The notes: generated by a model not told the origin, from the sequence alone. A stretch of 25,401 bases of DNA from DATNBT01 sp964579765 (GCA_964579765.1 CAZOIK010000328.1:1-25401); one strand, 5' to 3'. Counted from the stretch's first letter, positions 7,468-15,045 are shown. Numbers and translations: made by a program.

Positions 7468-8010
7468 TCACGACACCGGCGGCGTGAGGAACAGGCCCAG
7501 GCCGACGGCGATCGCGAGCGCGAGGACGAGCCCGAGCACGCAAACGCCGATGGCGCGCGCCGTGCTCCGGTAGTCGAGCGCCTGGCGGACGGCGACCACC
7601 ATCGCCACGAGCATCCACGCGGTCGTCAACGCGAACACCGGGACCGCGATCGCGGGCATCACGCCGAGCACGCGCAGGATGCCCGGCGCCGACGAGAAAC
7701 CGATCGTCCGCAGCAACTCGCCGACGTCCACGCTCGTCTGGGGCTCGGGCAGCAGACGGCCGCCGATTTCGAACACGAGCACCGCCCACGCCGCCCACGC
7801 GATCAGCGCGACGGCCGACCAGAGGAGCACGCCCGGCAGCGCGACACGTCCGCCGGCCACCAGGCCCGACGCGCCGATGCCTCCCGCCAGGCTGGACGCG
7901 AGCACGACGACCAGCGCCTGTCCCGTGGCGGCCCGATCGGCTTCGACTTCTTCGTACGTCCCGACGTCGAGCACGGACGCGCCCATCAACCGATGCGGAA
8001 AGGTCGTCAT
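7468..8010 (-). CDS. Yip1-like integral membrane protein
   Basis: A 180-residue protein with about five hydrophobic segments (roughly 31-50, 56-85, 108-126, 128-143, 155-175). The ending ALDYRSTARAIGVCVLGLVLALAI and the GFSSAPGILRVLGVMPAI segment are typical of bacterial Yip1-domain membrane proteins; the role of that family is unknown. A strong AGGGAGG precedes the ATG at 8010. It is the last gene of the operon that starts at 10923, 10 bp after the CBS gene, and shares no recognisable feature with the enzymes upstream. Confidence 0.75.
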   Translation of the reverse strand: MTTFPHRLMGASVLDVGTYEEVEADRAATGQALVVVLASSLAGGIGASGLVAGGRVALPGVLLWSAVALIAWAAWAVLVFEIGGRLLPEPQTSVDVGELLRTIGFSSAPGILRVLGVMPAIAVPVFALTTAWMLVAMVVAVRQALDYRSTARAIGVCVLGLVLALAIAVGLGLFLTPPVS

Positions 8011-8020
8011 GACGTCCTCC

Positions 8021-8473
8021 CTACCACACGCCCGTGTCGGCGCGGTGGCGGCGATGCGGAGCCTTGTAATTCAACGTGTGCCGATCCTGCCGCGACGGCC
8101 GCTCGGCGCCGCCGCCCACGACGGACAGCAGGTCCGACGTGGTGACGATGCCCACCAGACGCGTGCCGCGCGTCACCGGCAGACAGCCGATCGTCCGGCC
8201 GCGCATGATGTTGGCGGCCTGCCGTACGGTCGCGTCCGGCTTGATCGTCACGACGTTGCGGGTCATCAGCTCTTCCACCGTCCGCCCGGTCCGGGTGCTG
8301 CCGCCCGCGCGGCCTCCCGCGTCCCGATCGGACAGCACGCCGACGACGCGTTTCCCGTCCATGACGACGAGATGATGGATGCCGTCGGTCTTCATCAGCG
8401 ACCACGCCTGATCGGCCGGCGTCGCCGCCGGCACCGTGCGGACGTTGTCGGTCATCACTTCCTGGACACGCAT
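8021..8473 (-). CDS. Two-CBS-domain protein
   Basis: A 150-residue protein made of a Bateman pair: CBS1 ~residues 1-60 (VQEVMTDNVRTVPAATPADQAWSLM ... VVGVLSDRD) and CBS2 ~70-125 (VEELMTRNVVTIKPDATVRQAANIM ... LVGIVTTSDLL). CBS pairs bind adenine nucleotides and sense energy state. The stand-alone form resembles mycobacterial Hrp1 (Rv2626c), a DosR-regulon protein. The basic tail (SRQDRHTLNYKAPHRRHR) is not part of the domain. AGGAGGAGG precedes the ATG. It is embedded in the primase operon with 12-bp and 10-bp gaps either side, so it is probably co-expressed with it and could gate a partner by ATP/AMP ratio (inference). Confidence 0.9.
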   Translation of the reverse strand: MRVQEVMTDNVRTVPAATPADQAWSLMKTDGIHHLVVMDGKRVVGVLSDRDAGGRAGGSTRTGRTVEELMTRNVVTIKPDATVRQAANIMRGRTIGCLPVTRGTRLVGIVTTSDLLSVVGGGAERPSRQDRHTLNYKAPHRRHRADTGVW

Positions 8474-8485
8474 AACCGCCTCCTC

Positions 8486-9289
8486 CTAATACGCGAGCAA
8501 GTTCCGTGCGCAGCGCAGAGCCCGCGCAATGTCCGCCGGCGCCGGACTTCCGGCGTACGCCAGCTCGAGCACAACCCAGCCGCTGAATCGCGCCGCCTCG
8601 AGCGAGCGGCGGATCCGCGCCCAGTCGATGACGCCGTCTCCGGGCGGGAGGTGATCGTCGCGCTGGCCCGCGTTGTCGTTGGCGTGGACGTGCACCAGCC
8701 GCCGGCCGGCGACCTCGACGAATCGATCCCAGAACCCGCCGAGCGACACGTGCCCGGTGTCGATGCACACGCCGACCTCGTCGTCGAGGTGGCGCAGCAG
8801 CCAGTCGAACTCGTCCGGCTGGCCGCCAACCAGATGCGGCAGGGGCGTCTCCACGACGAGCCTGACGCCGAGGTTGGCGCAGCCGCGCGCGAGCGGGCCG
8901 AGTGAGGACGCGCTGTTCGCGAGCCGCACGCCGGCGTCTTCGTCGCGGGCCACGTCGGACGGATGCACGATGACGTGGCTGCCGCCAAGGTCGCGCAGCG
9001 CCGAGGCGGCGACGAGCGCCGTCCCCACCGCGGCATGCCGCCGTTCCGCGTCGGGTTCCGACAGATCGTGCGGACCGCCAAACGGCGCGTGAATGGAGAT
9101 GGCGTGCATCTCGAGCCGGCGCAGCTGGTCGCCGAGCGTCCGGACGGCGGCAGAGTCCCAGGGGTCGAAGTGGCCTGGCGGCGTGCCGATCTCGACCGAG
9201 GTGACGCCGGCGGCGGCAAACGCCTCGAGCGTCGCCGCAATGGGCGTGTGGACGCTGCAGCCGGTCGCGATGCCCATGCGCCAGCTCAT
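8486..9289 (-). CDS. Xylose isomerase-like TIM barrel protein (AP endonuclease 2 family)
   Basis: A 267-residue TIM barrel of the family shared by sugar-phosphate isomerases/epimerases and endonuclease IV. Metal-ligand candidates appear in family order: His67 (SIHAPF), His109 (VIVHPSD), Glu147 (VVETPLPH), Asp177/His180 (CIDTGHVSL), His202 (VHVHANDN), Glu242 (LELAYAG). The order DTGH then HxHxND then a terminal Glu is typical of the family. The start is ATG 9289, overlapping the stop of the primase-like gene by 4 bp (ATGA); a longer frame to 9481 reads as shadow of that gene. Most family members act on sugars, but tight coupling to a primase-like gene makes an endonuclease IV-like role worth testing. 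Length (267) fits either. Confidence 0.8.
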   Translation of the reverse strand: MSWRMGIATGCSVHTPIAATLEAFAAAGVTSVEIGTPPGHFDPWDSAAVRTLGDQLRRLEMHAISIHAPFGGPHDLSEPDAERRHAAVGTALVAASALRDLGGSHVIVHPSDVARDEDAGVRLANSASSLGPLARGCANLGVRLVVETPLPHLVGGQPDEFDWLLRHLDDEVGVCIDTGHVSLGGFWDRFVEVAGRRLVHVHANDNAGQRDDHLPPGDGVIDWARIRRSLEAARFSGWVVLELAYAGSPAPADIARALRCARNLLAY

Positions 9290-10701
9290 GGCCGCACCGT
9301 CGCGAGCAGGCGCCGCTGATCGACGCGGAGGTCGTGCGTACACGGCTCGCTCGGGCACAGGCCCTTCTCCTGCGCGGAGCGGCAGTTGAAGTCCACGGCG
9401 CGATCGACGCCGGTCGCGACCAGGCCGGCGAAGACGCGCACGTCGAATTCGGCGCGCGTCTCGGCGTCCGACCACGTCCATCGGCGGCCCCAGCCGAAGT
9501 CGCCGTCATAGCGCGACTGCACGAGCGCGGCGATGTCGCGCGCCGGCATCCCTTCGGCGAGAAACCAGCGCGTCACGTGCTGGATCCGCGCCGGCTGGAG
9601 CAGCAGGTCGTTGGGCGTCGTCAGCGGCTGCGCGACGCACCTGGGCAGCGCCGACAGCCGCACTCCGCGGAACACACGCTCGCGCTCGGCGGCCGTCAGC
9701 CGGCGCGTCGCGTAGAACGCGCGGTGAAACTGCGCGAGCGGCGATCGCTGGTACGCGTCCACGAGGCGTCCGACGCCTGGGGCGGCCTCTGGAATCCGCG
9801 TCGATTCCGATCGCGCGGCCCGCGCGGCGTGGCGCAGGTCGCGGGCGGCCATCGGCAGCGGCAGACGCGCCGTCCGGCGCGGCACGGCGACAAATGGCGG
9901 CACCTCGCTCGACGCACGCGCGCCGACGACGTCGGGACGGAAACGATGCTTCTGGTACGCGCCGAACGCGAGGCGGATGTGCCGGGCGTCGAGCGGATCG
10001 CCGTAGCAGGACAGATCGATCGACACGCAGTCGCGGCCGACGAGCCCCCGGCCGACGACGGTGCCGTTGAGGACGATCGGCACCGCCGTGCGCCGGCGCG
10101 CCCGCCGCACGATGCCGTGCGCCAGGAACTCCATGAGCAGGCCGGCGCCGACGTACGCGCGCGCGTGGCGCGCCGTCATGACCGGCGCGCCCGGCCCGAC
10201 GCGGTCGGGCAGCGTCGGCAGCCAGGACGGCGCGTCGGGCGTCAGCAGCGCCAGCCGATCGACGACCGGCGAGTCGAGCGGCACGACGCCCGTGAAGTGG
10301 TAGCCCTGCCCCGTCATCAGCGCGACCATCGGCAGATCGAAGCGCCGCCGCACGTGCGGCACGGCCCGGTAGGTGGGCTCGAGTTTGAAGAAGACCTCGG
10401 CGGGATGGTGATAGGCCTCGCCGGGAAAGTCGGTGTTCTGGTAGTCGATGTCGAGATGGACGAGGAGGCCGCGGGTGTCCCACAACGACCTCGAGATGTC
10501 GGCGCCGTCCTCGAGCAGCGCGTCGAACTCGGCCGGCCGATGTCGCGTCGCGTGTTCCCACGAGGCGTGCGGCGCTTCGGCGCCCGTCAGCGCCATCAGA
10601 TAGACCGCGCTCATCGAGCCGTCTCCGTCGTCGCCGCAGTACTCGCGCATGCGCTGCCGCACGTGAGGGTCGTCGTAGTAAGCGCCAAGGGCGCCAGCCA
10701 C
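9286..10701 (-). CDS. Putative archaeo-eukaryotic primase (AEP)-like protein
   Basis: A 471-residue protein I assign to the AEP primase/polymerase superfamily from three motifs in the correct order. Motif I is VHLDIDYQN (Asp84, Asp86). Motif II is MTGQGYHFTG (His135), like the SG-x-G-x-H of PriS and PrimPol. Motif III is SIDLSCYGD (Asp229), followed by DARHIRLAFGAYQKH (Lys251), which parallels the RLIR-P-S-HGK segment after motif III in PriS. Residues ~365-425 are helical. The C terminus has Cys440, Cys449, Cys454 and His456, a possible zinc or Fe-S site. The start is GTG 10701 with GGAGAGG ahead. No helicase, ligase or replication initiator is nearby. It lies between a winged-helix gene and the TIM-barrel gene in one operon under a predicted sigma-54 promoter. 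The fold call is by eye and could be wrong. Confidence 0.6.
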   Translation of the reverse strand: MAGALGAYYDDPHVRQRMREYCGDDGDGSMSAVYLMALTGAEAPHASWEHATRHRPAEFDALLEDGADISRSLWDTRGLLVHLDIDYQNTDFPGEAYHHPAEVFFKLEPTYRAVPHVRRRFDLPMVALMTGQGYHFTGVVPLDSPVVDRLALLTPDAPSWLPTLPDRVGPGAPVMTARHARAYVGAGLLMEFLAHGIVRRARRRTAVPIVLNGTVVGRGLVGRDCVSIDLSCYGDPLDARHIRLAFGAYQKHRFRPDVVGARASSEVPPFVAVPRRTARLPLPMAARDLRHAARAARSESTRIPEAAPGVGRLVDAYQRSPLAQFHRAFYATRRLTAAERERVFRGVRLSALPRCVAQPLTTPNDLLLQPARIQHVTRWFLAEGMPARDIAALVQSRYDGDFGWGRRWTWSDAETRAEFDVRVFAGLVATGVDRAVDFNCRSAQEKGLCPSEPCTHDLRVDQRRLLATVRP

Positions 10702-10716
10702 GGCCCGACCTCTCCG

Positions 10717-10923
10717 CTACGACTGCAGCACGTACGCGTCCCTCGGCGTGCGCCGCAGGAACTTCTGGCGTTCGAGGATATCGACCACCGTGTCGCAGGT
10801 CACGACGTCCACCCCGAGGAACCGCCGCATCTGCGGCTTGGTCAGCTGAAGGCCGGGCATCTCCCGGTATTCGGTCTGGACCAGTTCCAGGAAGCGATCA
10901 ACGCGCGGTTGCATTGAAACCAT
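10717..10923 (-). CDS. Small winged-helix-like protein
   Basis: A 68-residue protein. Residues ~27-66 (LQLTKPQMRRFLGVDVVTCDTVVDILERQKFLRRTPRDAYVL) read as helix-turn-helix plus wing: the KPQMRRFLGVDVVTCDTVVDIL helices are followed by FLRR and a short beta hairpin. It may be a DNA-binding protein or an adaptor for the primase-like protein encoded 15 bp downstream. ATG codons at 10923 and 10914 are both possible and neither has a good ribosome site. The predicted sigma-54 transcription start is at about 10924, which would make 10923 a leaderless start; if leaderless translation is not used, 10914 is the alternative. Confidence 0.7.
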   Translation of the reverse strand: MVSMQPRVDRFLELVQTEYREMPGLQLTKPQMRRFLGVDVVTCDTVVDILERQKFLRRTPRDAYVLQS

Positions 10924-10934
10924 GCCCCGGCGTC

Positions 10935-10950
10935 AGCAAGCCACGTGCCG
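10935..10950 (-). promoter_or_regulatory. Sigma-54 (-24/-12) promoter for the winged-helix/primase operon
   Basis: Read on the minus strand: CGGCACG-TGGC-TTGCT, 11 of 12 matches to TGGCACG-N4-TTGCW with exact GG-N10-GC spacing. The predicted transcription start is about 10924, one base before the ATG at 10923. A GGGAA-T-TTCCC palindrome lies about 75-85 bp upstream of the -24 element. Confidence 0.7.
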
Positions 10951-11023
10951 TCAAGATCCGCGATTTCAGGCCTGAATTCGACGATCGTGCGCCGGCCGCG
11001 CGTGGGGTTTTTCAGGGAATGCG

Positions 11024-11034
11024 GGGAATTTCCC
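11024..11034. promoter_or_regulatory. Candidate activator-binding palindrome (UAS) upstream of the primase operon
   Basis: GGGAA-T-TTCCC is a perfect 11-bp palindrome in the context GCGGGGAATTTCCCGAG. It sits 75-85 bp upstream of the -24 element at 10948-10949, a normal distance for an NtrC-type enhancer. A further GGGAA at 11015-11019 may be an extra half site. Related sites lie upstream of two other sigma-54 promoters (15116-15143, 17073-17104). Confidence 0.45.
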
Positions 11035-11046
11035 GAGTTCCGTGAC

Positions 11047-11096
11047 TAGTGCAGGCGTTCAGGCCTGCCGTCGGGCGGACCTGAAGGTCCGCGCTA
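11047..11096. repeat. Intergenic double-hairpin repeat, copy 3
   Basis: Runs from TAGTGC to GCTA with two hairpins: GCAGGC/GCCTGC (imperfect) and GCGGACCT/AGGTCCGC (8-bp perfect stem). It lies downstream of the mgtA-like gene stop (11109) and upstream of the enhancer region of the primase operon, so it could terminate the ATPase transcript. Confidence 0.8.
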
Positions 11097-11108
11097 CATC
11101 GGGCGACG

Positions 11109-13508
11109 TCAGCGCTGCAGCCGGCCGACGAGCGCCGTCTTGGCCACCTGCACCAGGACCAGATAGCACGCCGTCGCGGCCGCCACGAAGACGCCGAACC
11201 GCACCGGCGGGACGACGAAGCCGAGCGGCGGCCCGAGCGGCGTCGCGGGCAGCAGCACGCCGACGATGACGACGGCGACCGTCGTCAACGCCAGCGGCCG
11301 GCTCGGCCGGCTCGCGAGCGGGTTGCCGTACGTGCGAATGACGAACAGCACGAGCGTCTGCGTGGCCAGCGACTCGACGAACCAGCCGGTGTGAAACATC
11401 GGCTCGCTGGCCCGGAACACGCGCAGCAGCACGAAGAACGTGAGGAAGTCGAACAGCGAGCTGATCGGGCCGATGAAGATCATGAAGTCGCGGATGACGC
11501 GGATGTCCCACCGCCGCGGCCGGCTCAGGTAGTCGCGATCGACGGTGTCGGACGGAATCGTGATCTGCGCGAGATCGTACAGAAAATTGTTGAGCAGGAT
11601 CTGCGTCGGCAGCATCGGCAGGAACGGCAGGAACACCGACGCCGCCGCCATGCTGAACATGTTGCCGAAGTTCGAGCTCGTGCCCATGAGCAGGTACTTC
11701 ATCATGTTGCCCGACGCGCGCCGGCCTTCGACGATGCCGCGGTGCAGCACGTCGAGCCCGCGCCGCTGCAGGACGACGTCCGCCGCCGCGCGGGCCACGT
11801 CGGTCGCGCTCATCACCGAGATGCCGACGTCGGCCGTGTGCAGCGACGGCGCGTCGTTGACGCCGTCGCCGATGAAGCCGACGACGTGGCCGCGGCGCTT
11901 GAGCGCGAGGATGAGCCGGTTCTTCTGCGACGGCGACACGCGCGCGAACACCGACGCCTCTTCCGCCACATGCGACAGCGCGTCGTCGTTCATCCGCGCG
12001 ATCTCATCGCCGGTGACGATGCGCGCGCCGTCGAGGTGGACCTGCTCGCAGACGTGGCGCGCGGCGACCTCGCTGTCGCCGGTGAGGATCTTGATGCTCA
12101 CGCCGTCGGCGTTGAGCTGTGCGATGAGCGCGGAGACGTCGGGGAGAATCGGATCCGCGAACGCGAGGAAGCCCTCGAACACGAAGTCCGTCTCGTCCGC
12201 CAGGCTGTAGCTGCGGCGCAGCGGCAGCGTCCGCGACGCCACCGCGACGACGCGCAGGCCGGAGGCGCTGAGCGCGTGGTAGCGCTCGAGCGCGGCCGCG
12301 CGATCCGTTTCGCTCAGGCGCGAGCGCTCGAGGATCGGCTCGGGCGCGCCCTTCGTGACGAGCAGGCAATCGCTCGATCCGCGCGGCTGGACGGCGATCG
12401 ACAGGCGGCGGCGCTCGAAGTCGAACGGCAGCTCGTCGAGTTTGGTGTAGCCGTCGATGTCGGGCGCGCGTGCCTTGAGGACGGCGGCGTCGAGCGGGCT
12501 GCGGATGCCGGTCTGGAGCCGGCTGTTCACGTACGCGAGCTCGAACACGCGGTCCGAGGGCGCGCCCGCCGGATCCATCGCCTGCTCCAGCGTGAGCTCG
12601 CCGCTCGTGAGCGTCCCCGTCTTGTCGCTGCACAGGACGTCGATGCTGCCGAGGTTCTGAATCGCCGGCAGGTGCTTCACGATCACCTGCTCGCGCGCCA
12701 TGCGAACGGCGCCCTCCGTCAGGGCGATCGAGGCGATCACGGGCAGGAACTCCGGCGTCAGCCCCACGCCGAGCGCGACGGCAAACAGCAGCGACTCGAA
12801 CGGCGGCCGCTTGAGCGCCAGGCTCATTGTGAGGATGAAGAGCACGAGCACGAGCGTCGTCCGCAGGATCAGGACGCTGAACCGCCGGAGGCCGTGCTCG
12901 AATTCCGTTTCGGGCGCCCGCGCCGCGACCCGCTCGGCGATGGCGCCAAACTGGGTGCGCGGTCCGGTCGCCGTCACCGTCGCCGTCGCCGTGCCGCTGA
13001 TGACCGACGTGCCGAGGAACACGTCGTCTGGGGCGTGTTTGTCCACCGGCAGCGATTCGCCGGTGAGCGCCGCCTGCTGGACGGCGAGGTCGCGCGACTC
13101 GACGAGCGTCGCGTCCGCGGGGATCAGGTCGCCCGCCGAGAGCCGGAACACGTCGCCGGGCACCACGTCGTGCAGCGGAATCTCGCGCCAGGCGCCGTCG
13201 CGCCGCACGGTGGCCGTGGGCATCACCGAGGCGTTCAGCTTCTCGGCCGCGCGGCCGGATCGGAACGTCTGCCAGAAGTTGAGCCCGACGCCGAGCAGCA
13301 CGATCGTGACGATGATGCCCGCGTCGGCGTTCTGGCCGAGGAGCGCCGACACGAACGCCGCGACGAGGAGGATGAGGACGAGCGGGCTGACGAAGAGGTG
13401 AAAGAGCTGCTGCAGCGCCGAGAAGCGCCGGACGCGCACCGGTTCGTTCGGCCCGTACTGCGCGAGCCGCCGCGCCGCCTCCTCGGAGGTCAGGCCGTCA
13501 CTCTGCAT
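11109..13508 (-). CDS. mgtA: MgtA-type magnesium-transporting P-type ATPase
   Basis: A 799-residue inner-membrane P-type ATPase that uses ATP to move cations. It has the N-terminal cation-ATPase domain (GLTSEEAARRLAQYGPNEP), the actuator motif LTGES, the phosphorylation site CSDKTGTLT (Asp295), the hinge GDGVNDAPSL, and C-terminal membrane helices. Several segments match the MgtA/MgtB branch specifically: VGLTPEFLPVIAS, VIVKHLPAIQNLGSIDVLC, and NFLYDLAQITIPSDTVD with FMIFIGPISSLFDFLTF. Mg2+ import is therefore the likely role. The start is taken at ATG 13508, just before the conserved N-terminal domain; a longer frame to 13751 runs through a repeat and gives no protein-like sequence. No clear ribosome site is visible, because a repeat occupies 13517-13577. 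It may be read through from the activator gene 98 bp upstream. Confidence 0.93.
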   Translation of the reverse strand: MQSDGLTSEEAARRLAQYGPNEPVRVRRFSALQQLFHLFVSPLVLILLVAAFVSALLGQNADAGIIVTIVLLGVGLNFWQTFRSGRAAEKLNASVMPTATVRRDGAWREIPLHDVVPGDVFRLSAGDLIPADATLVESRDLAVQQAALTGESLPVDKHAPDDVFLGTSVISGTATATVTATGPRTQFGAIAERVAARAPETEFEHGLRRFSVLILRTTLVLVLFILTMSLALKRPPFESLLFAVALGVGLTPEFLPVIASIALTEGAVRMAREQVIVKHLPAIQNLGSIDVLCSDKTGTLTSGELTLEQAMDPAGAPSDRVFELAYVNSRLQTGIRSPLDAAVLKARAPDIDGYTKLDELPFDFERRRLSIAVQPRGSSDCLLVTKGAPEPILERSRLSETDRAAALERYHALSASGLRVVAVASRTLPLRRSYSLADETDFVFEGFLAFADPILPDVSALIAQLNADGVSIKILTGDSEVAARHVCEQVHLDGARIVTGDEIARMNDDALSHVAEEASVFARVSPSQKNRLILALKRRGHVVGFIGDGVNDAPSLHTADVGISVMSATDVARAAADVVLQRRGLDVLHRGIVEGRRASGNMMKYLLMGTSSNFGNMFSMAAASVFLPFLPMLPTQILLNNFLYDLAQITIPSDTVDRDYLSRPRRWDIRVIRDFMIFIGPISSLFDFLTFFVLLRVFRASEPMFHTGWFVESLATQTLVLFVIRTYGNPLASRPSRPLALTTVAVVIVGVLLPATPLGPPLGFVVPPVRFGVFVAAATACYLVLVQVAKTALVGRLQR

Positions 13509-13516
13509 ATGTCGCG

Positions 13517-13577
13517 GTCGTGGAGCGCGGACCTTCAGGTCCGCCGTCGGCAGGCCTGAAGGCCTGCACTCCACGAC
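13517..13577. repeat. Intergenic double-hairpin repeat, copy 4
   Basis: Outer 9-base arms GTCGTGGAG and CTCCACGAC enclose two perfect 8-bp hairpins, GCGGACCT/AGGTCCGC and GCAGGCCT/AGGCCTGC. It occupies nearly all of the space between the activator gene and the mgtA-like start, 8 bases from the start codon. In the mRNA it would form a strong structure next to the start. Confidence 0.85.
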
Positions 13578-13606
13578 GACTGAAAGGACCGGCCTACGAC
13601 ACTGTA

Positions 13607-14761
13607 TTACACCACCGCCTGCGCCGGCTTCTCGTCGATCGACGGCGCCTCCAGGCCGCAGCGGACGATGCGGTCGCCGAGCGTGGAGCGTTTGATCTGC
13701 AGCAGCGCGGCCGCCCGCGACTTGTTGCCGTGCGTCGCGCGCAGCGCCCACCGGATGAGGCTCGCCTCGAACTCGCGGACGCGATCGTCGAGCGAGATCG
13801 GCGCCGGCGTCGCCGCGGACGACGGCGAGACGAACGGCGCAGCGGGCGCGGGGGCTGCCGGCGCCGCCGCCGGCGTGTCCACGGGCCGAACCAGCGCAGG
13901 CGCCTCATGCTGAAGCGGCGTCTCGTCGGCGGCCGCCGGCGCAATCGTCCGCGGCGGCTGCCCGGCCGCGCCGAACAGAATGGACGCCGACACGCAGCCG
14001 ATGCGCACCGTGCCGCACGAACAGGTCTGGGCAATCCGCTCGCACGCGTTCTCGAGCTCGCGCACGTTGCCCGGCCAGGTGTAGCGCGTGAACGCCTGCA
14101 TCACCGCGTCGGTGACCGGCGGCACGTCTTCGTTCTTCCGGCGGAAGAACCGGCGCAGGAAGTGGTCCATCAGCACGGGGACGTCTTCCGGCCGCTCGCG
14201 CAGCGGCGGCAGCGACACCGGGAGGACGTTCAGGCGATAGTAGAGGTCTTCGCGAAACCTGCCCTCGGCGACCATCTGCCGCAGATCGCGTTTCGTGCCC
14301 GCGATCACGCGCACGTTGATCGGGATCGTCCGCGTGCCGCCGACGCGCTCGACCGTCCGGTTCTGCAGCACGCGCAGCAGCTTCACCTGCATCGCGATCG
14401 GCACGTCGTCGATGTCGTCGAGGAAGATCGTGCCGCCCTCGGCCATCTCGAAGCGTCCGGGACGGTCTTTGATCGCGCCCGTGAACGCGCCCCGCTCGTG
14501 GCCGAACAGCTCCGATTCGATCAGCGTCTCGGTGAACAGCGCGCAGCTCACCGCGACGAACGGATGGTGCCGGCGCCGGCTGTTCTGGTGAATCAGCGTC
14601 GCCGTCACTTCCTTGCCCGTCCCGCTCTCGCCGGTGATGAGCACGGTGCTCTCGCTGTCGCCGACGACGCGCAGGAACTCGAAGACGGCCTTCATGCGCG
14701 CGCTCTTGCCGACGACGAGCGACTCCATGGTGACCACGTTGCCGGGAATCTGCGTAGTCAT
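13607..14761 (-). CDS. Sensorless sigma-54 activator (PspF-like) with altered ATPase residues
   Basis: A 384-residue enhancer-binding protein that would remodel sigma-54 RNA polymerase. It starts almost directly at the AAA+ domain (~14-250): Walker A GESGTGKE (44-51), sigma-54-contact loop GAFTGA (91-96), arginine-finger region FREDLYYRLNV, and TWPGNVRELEN. A Pro/Ala-rich linker (~275-325) leads to a Fis-type helix-turn-helix (~335-372, NKSRAAALLQIKRSTLGDRI). There is no receiver or other sensor domain, as in PspF. Two usually conserved positions differ: Walker B reads FLDDIDD (Asp115-Asp116, where Asp-Glu is normal) and sensor I reads IAGTKRDL (Lys156, where ATN is normal). It lies 7 bp after the NifU-C gene and is probably in the same sigma-54 transcript, possibly autoregulated. 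Confidence 0.9.
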   Translation of the reverse strand: MTTQIPGNVVTMESLVVGKSARMKAVFEFLRVVGDSESTVLITGESGTGKEVTATLIHQNSRRRHHPFVAVSCALFTETLIESELFGHERGAFTGAIKDRPGRFEMAEGGTIFLDDIDDVPIAMQVKLLRVLQNRTVERVGGTRTIPINVRVIAGTKRDLRQMVAEGRFREDLYYRLNVLPVSLPPLRERPEDVPVLMDHFLRRFFRRKNEDVPPVTDAVMQAFTRYTWPGNVRELENACERIAQTCSCGTVRIGCVSASILFGAAGQPPRTIAPAAADETPLQHEAPALVRPVDTPAAAPAAPAPAAPFVSPSSAATPAPISLDDRVREFEASLIRWALRATHGNKSRAAALLQIKRSTLGDRIVRCGLEAPSIDEKPAQAVV

Positions 14762-14768
14762 GGCTGCC

Positions 14769-14993
14769 TCACGCGACCTGCAGAGTGTCGAATTCGGGAA
14801 TCTCGCTGCGGATGGCGGCTTCGATGCCGTCGTGCAGCGTCATGTGAGCGGCCGGGCACCCGGCGCACATGCCGATCAGACGCACCGACGCGGATCGGCC
14901 TTCGACCGCGACGAGCTCGATGTCGCCGCCGTCGGCCTGCAGGAACGGACGGACCCGGTCGAGCACGGCTTGAATGCGTTCTTTGTCGATCAT
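14769..14993 (-). CDS. NifU C-terminal domain (Fe-S scaffold) protein
   Basis: A 74-residue stand-alone Nfu domain. It reads IDKERIQAVLDRVRPFLQADGGDIELV, then MCAGCPAAHMTLHDGIEAAI, with the CxxC pair (Cys-Ala-Gly-Cys) that binds a transient Fe-S cluster. Nfu proteins pass clusters to target enzymes and can serve in repair under oxidative stress. The start at 14993 follows GAGGAG at a good distance; a 12-residue in-frame extension to 15029 lacks a site. It is the first gene after a strong sigma-54 promoter and 7 bp before the activator gene, which suggests a link between Fe-S status and activator expression (inference). Confidence 0.92.
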   Translation of the reverse strand: MIDKERIQAVLDRVRPFLQADGGDIELVAVEGRSASVRLIGMCAGCPAAHMTLHDGIEAAIRSEIPEFDTLQVA

Positions 14994-15045
14994 GGCTGGC
15001 TCCTCGATCGTCCGGCTCGAGCCGGACACTACGGTGGCGCAGAGG

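Noticed and set aside
9334..10917. 527-residue open frame on the plus strand
   Set aside because: Antisense to the primase-like gene; the minus frame has ordered motifs, ribosome site and operon overlaps, while this one has none.
11391..13559. 722-residue open frame on the plus strand
   Set aside because: Antisense shadow of the P-type ATPase, whose DKTGT and GDGVNDAP motifs fix the coding strand.
13509..13751. 81-residue N-terminal extension of the Mg2+ ATPase
   Set aside because: It translates the intergenic repeat and part of the activator gene in the wrong frame; the conserved domain starts just after ATG 13508.
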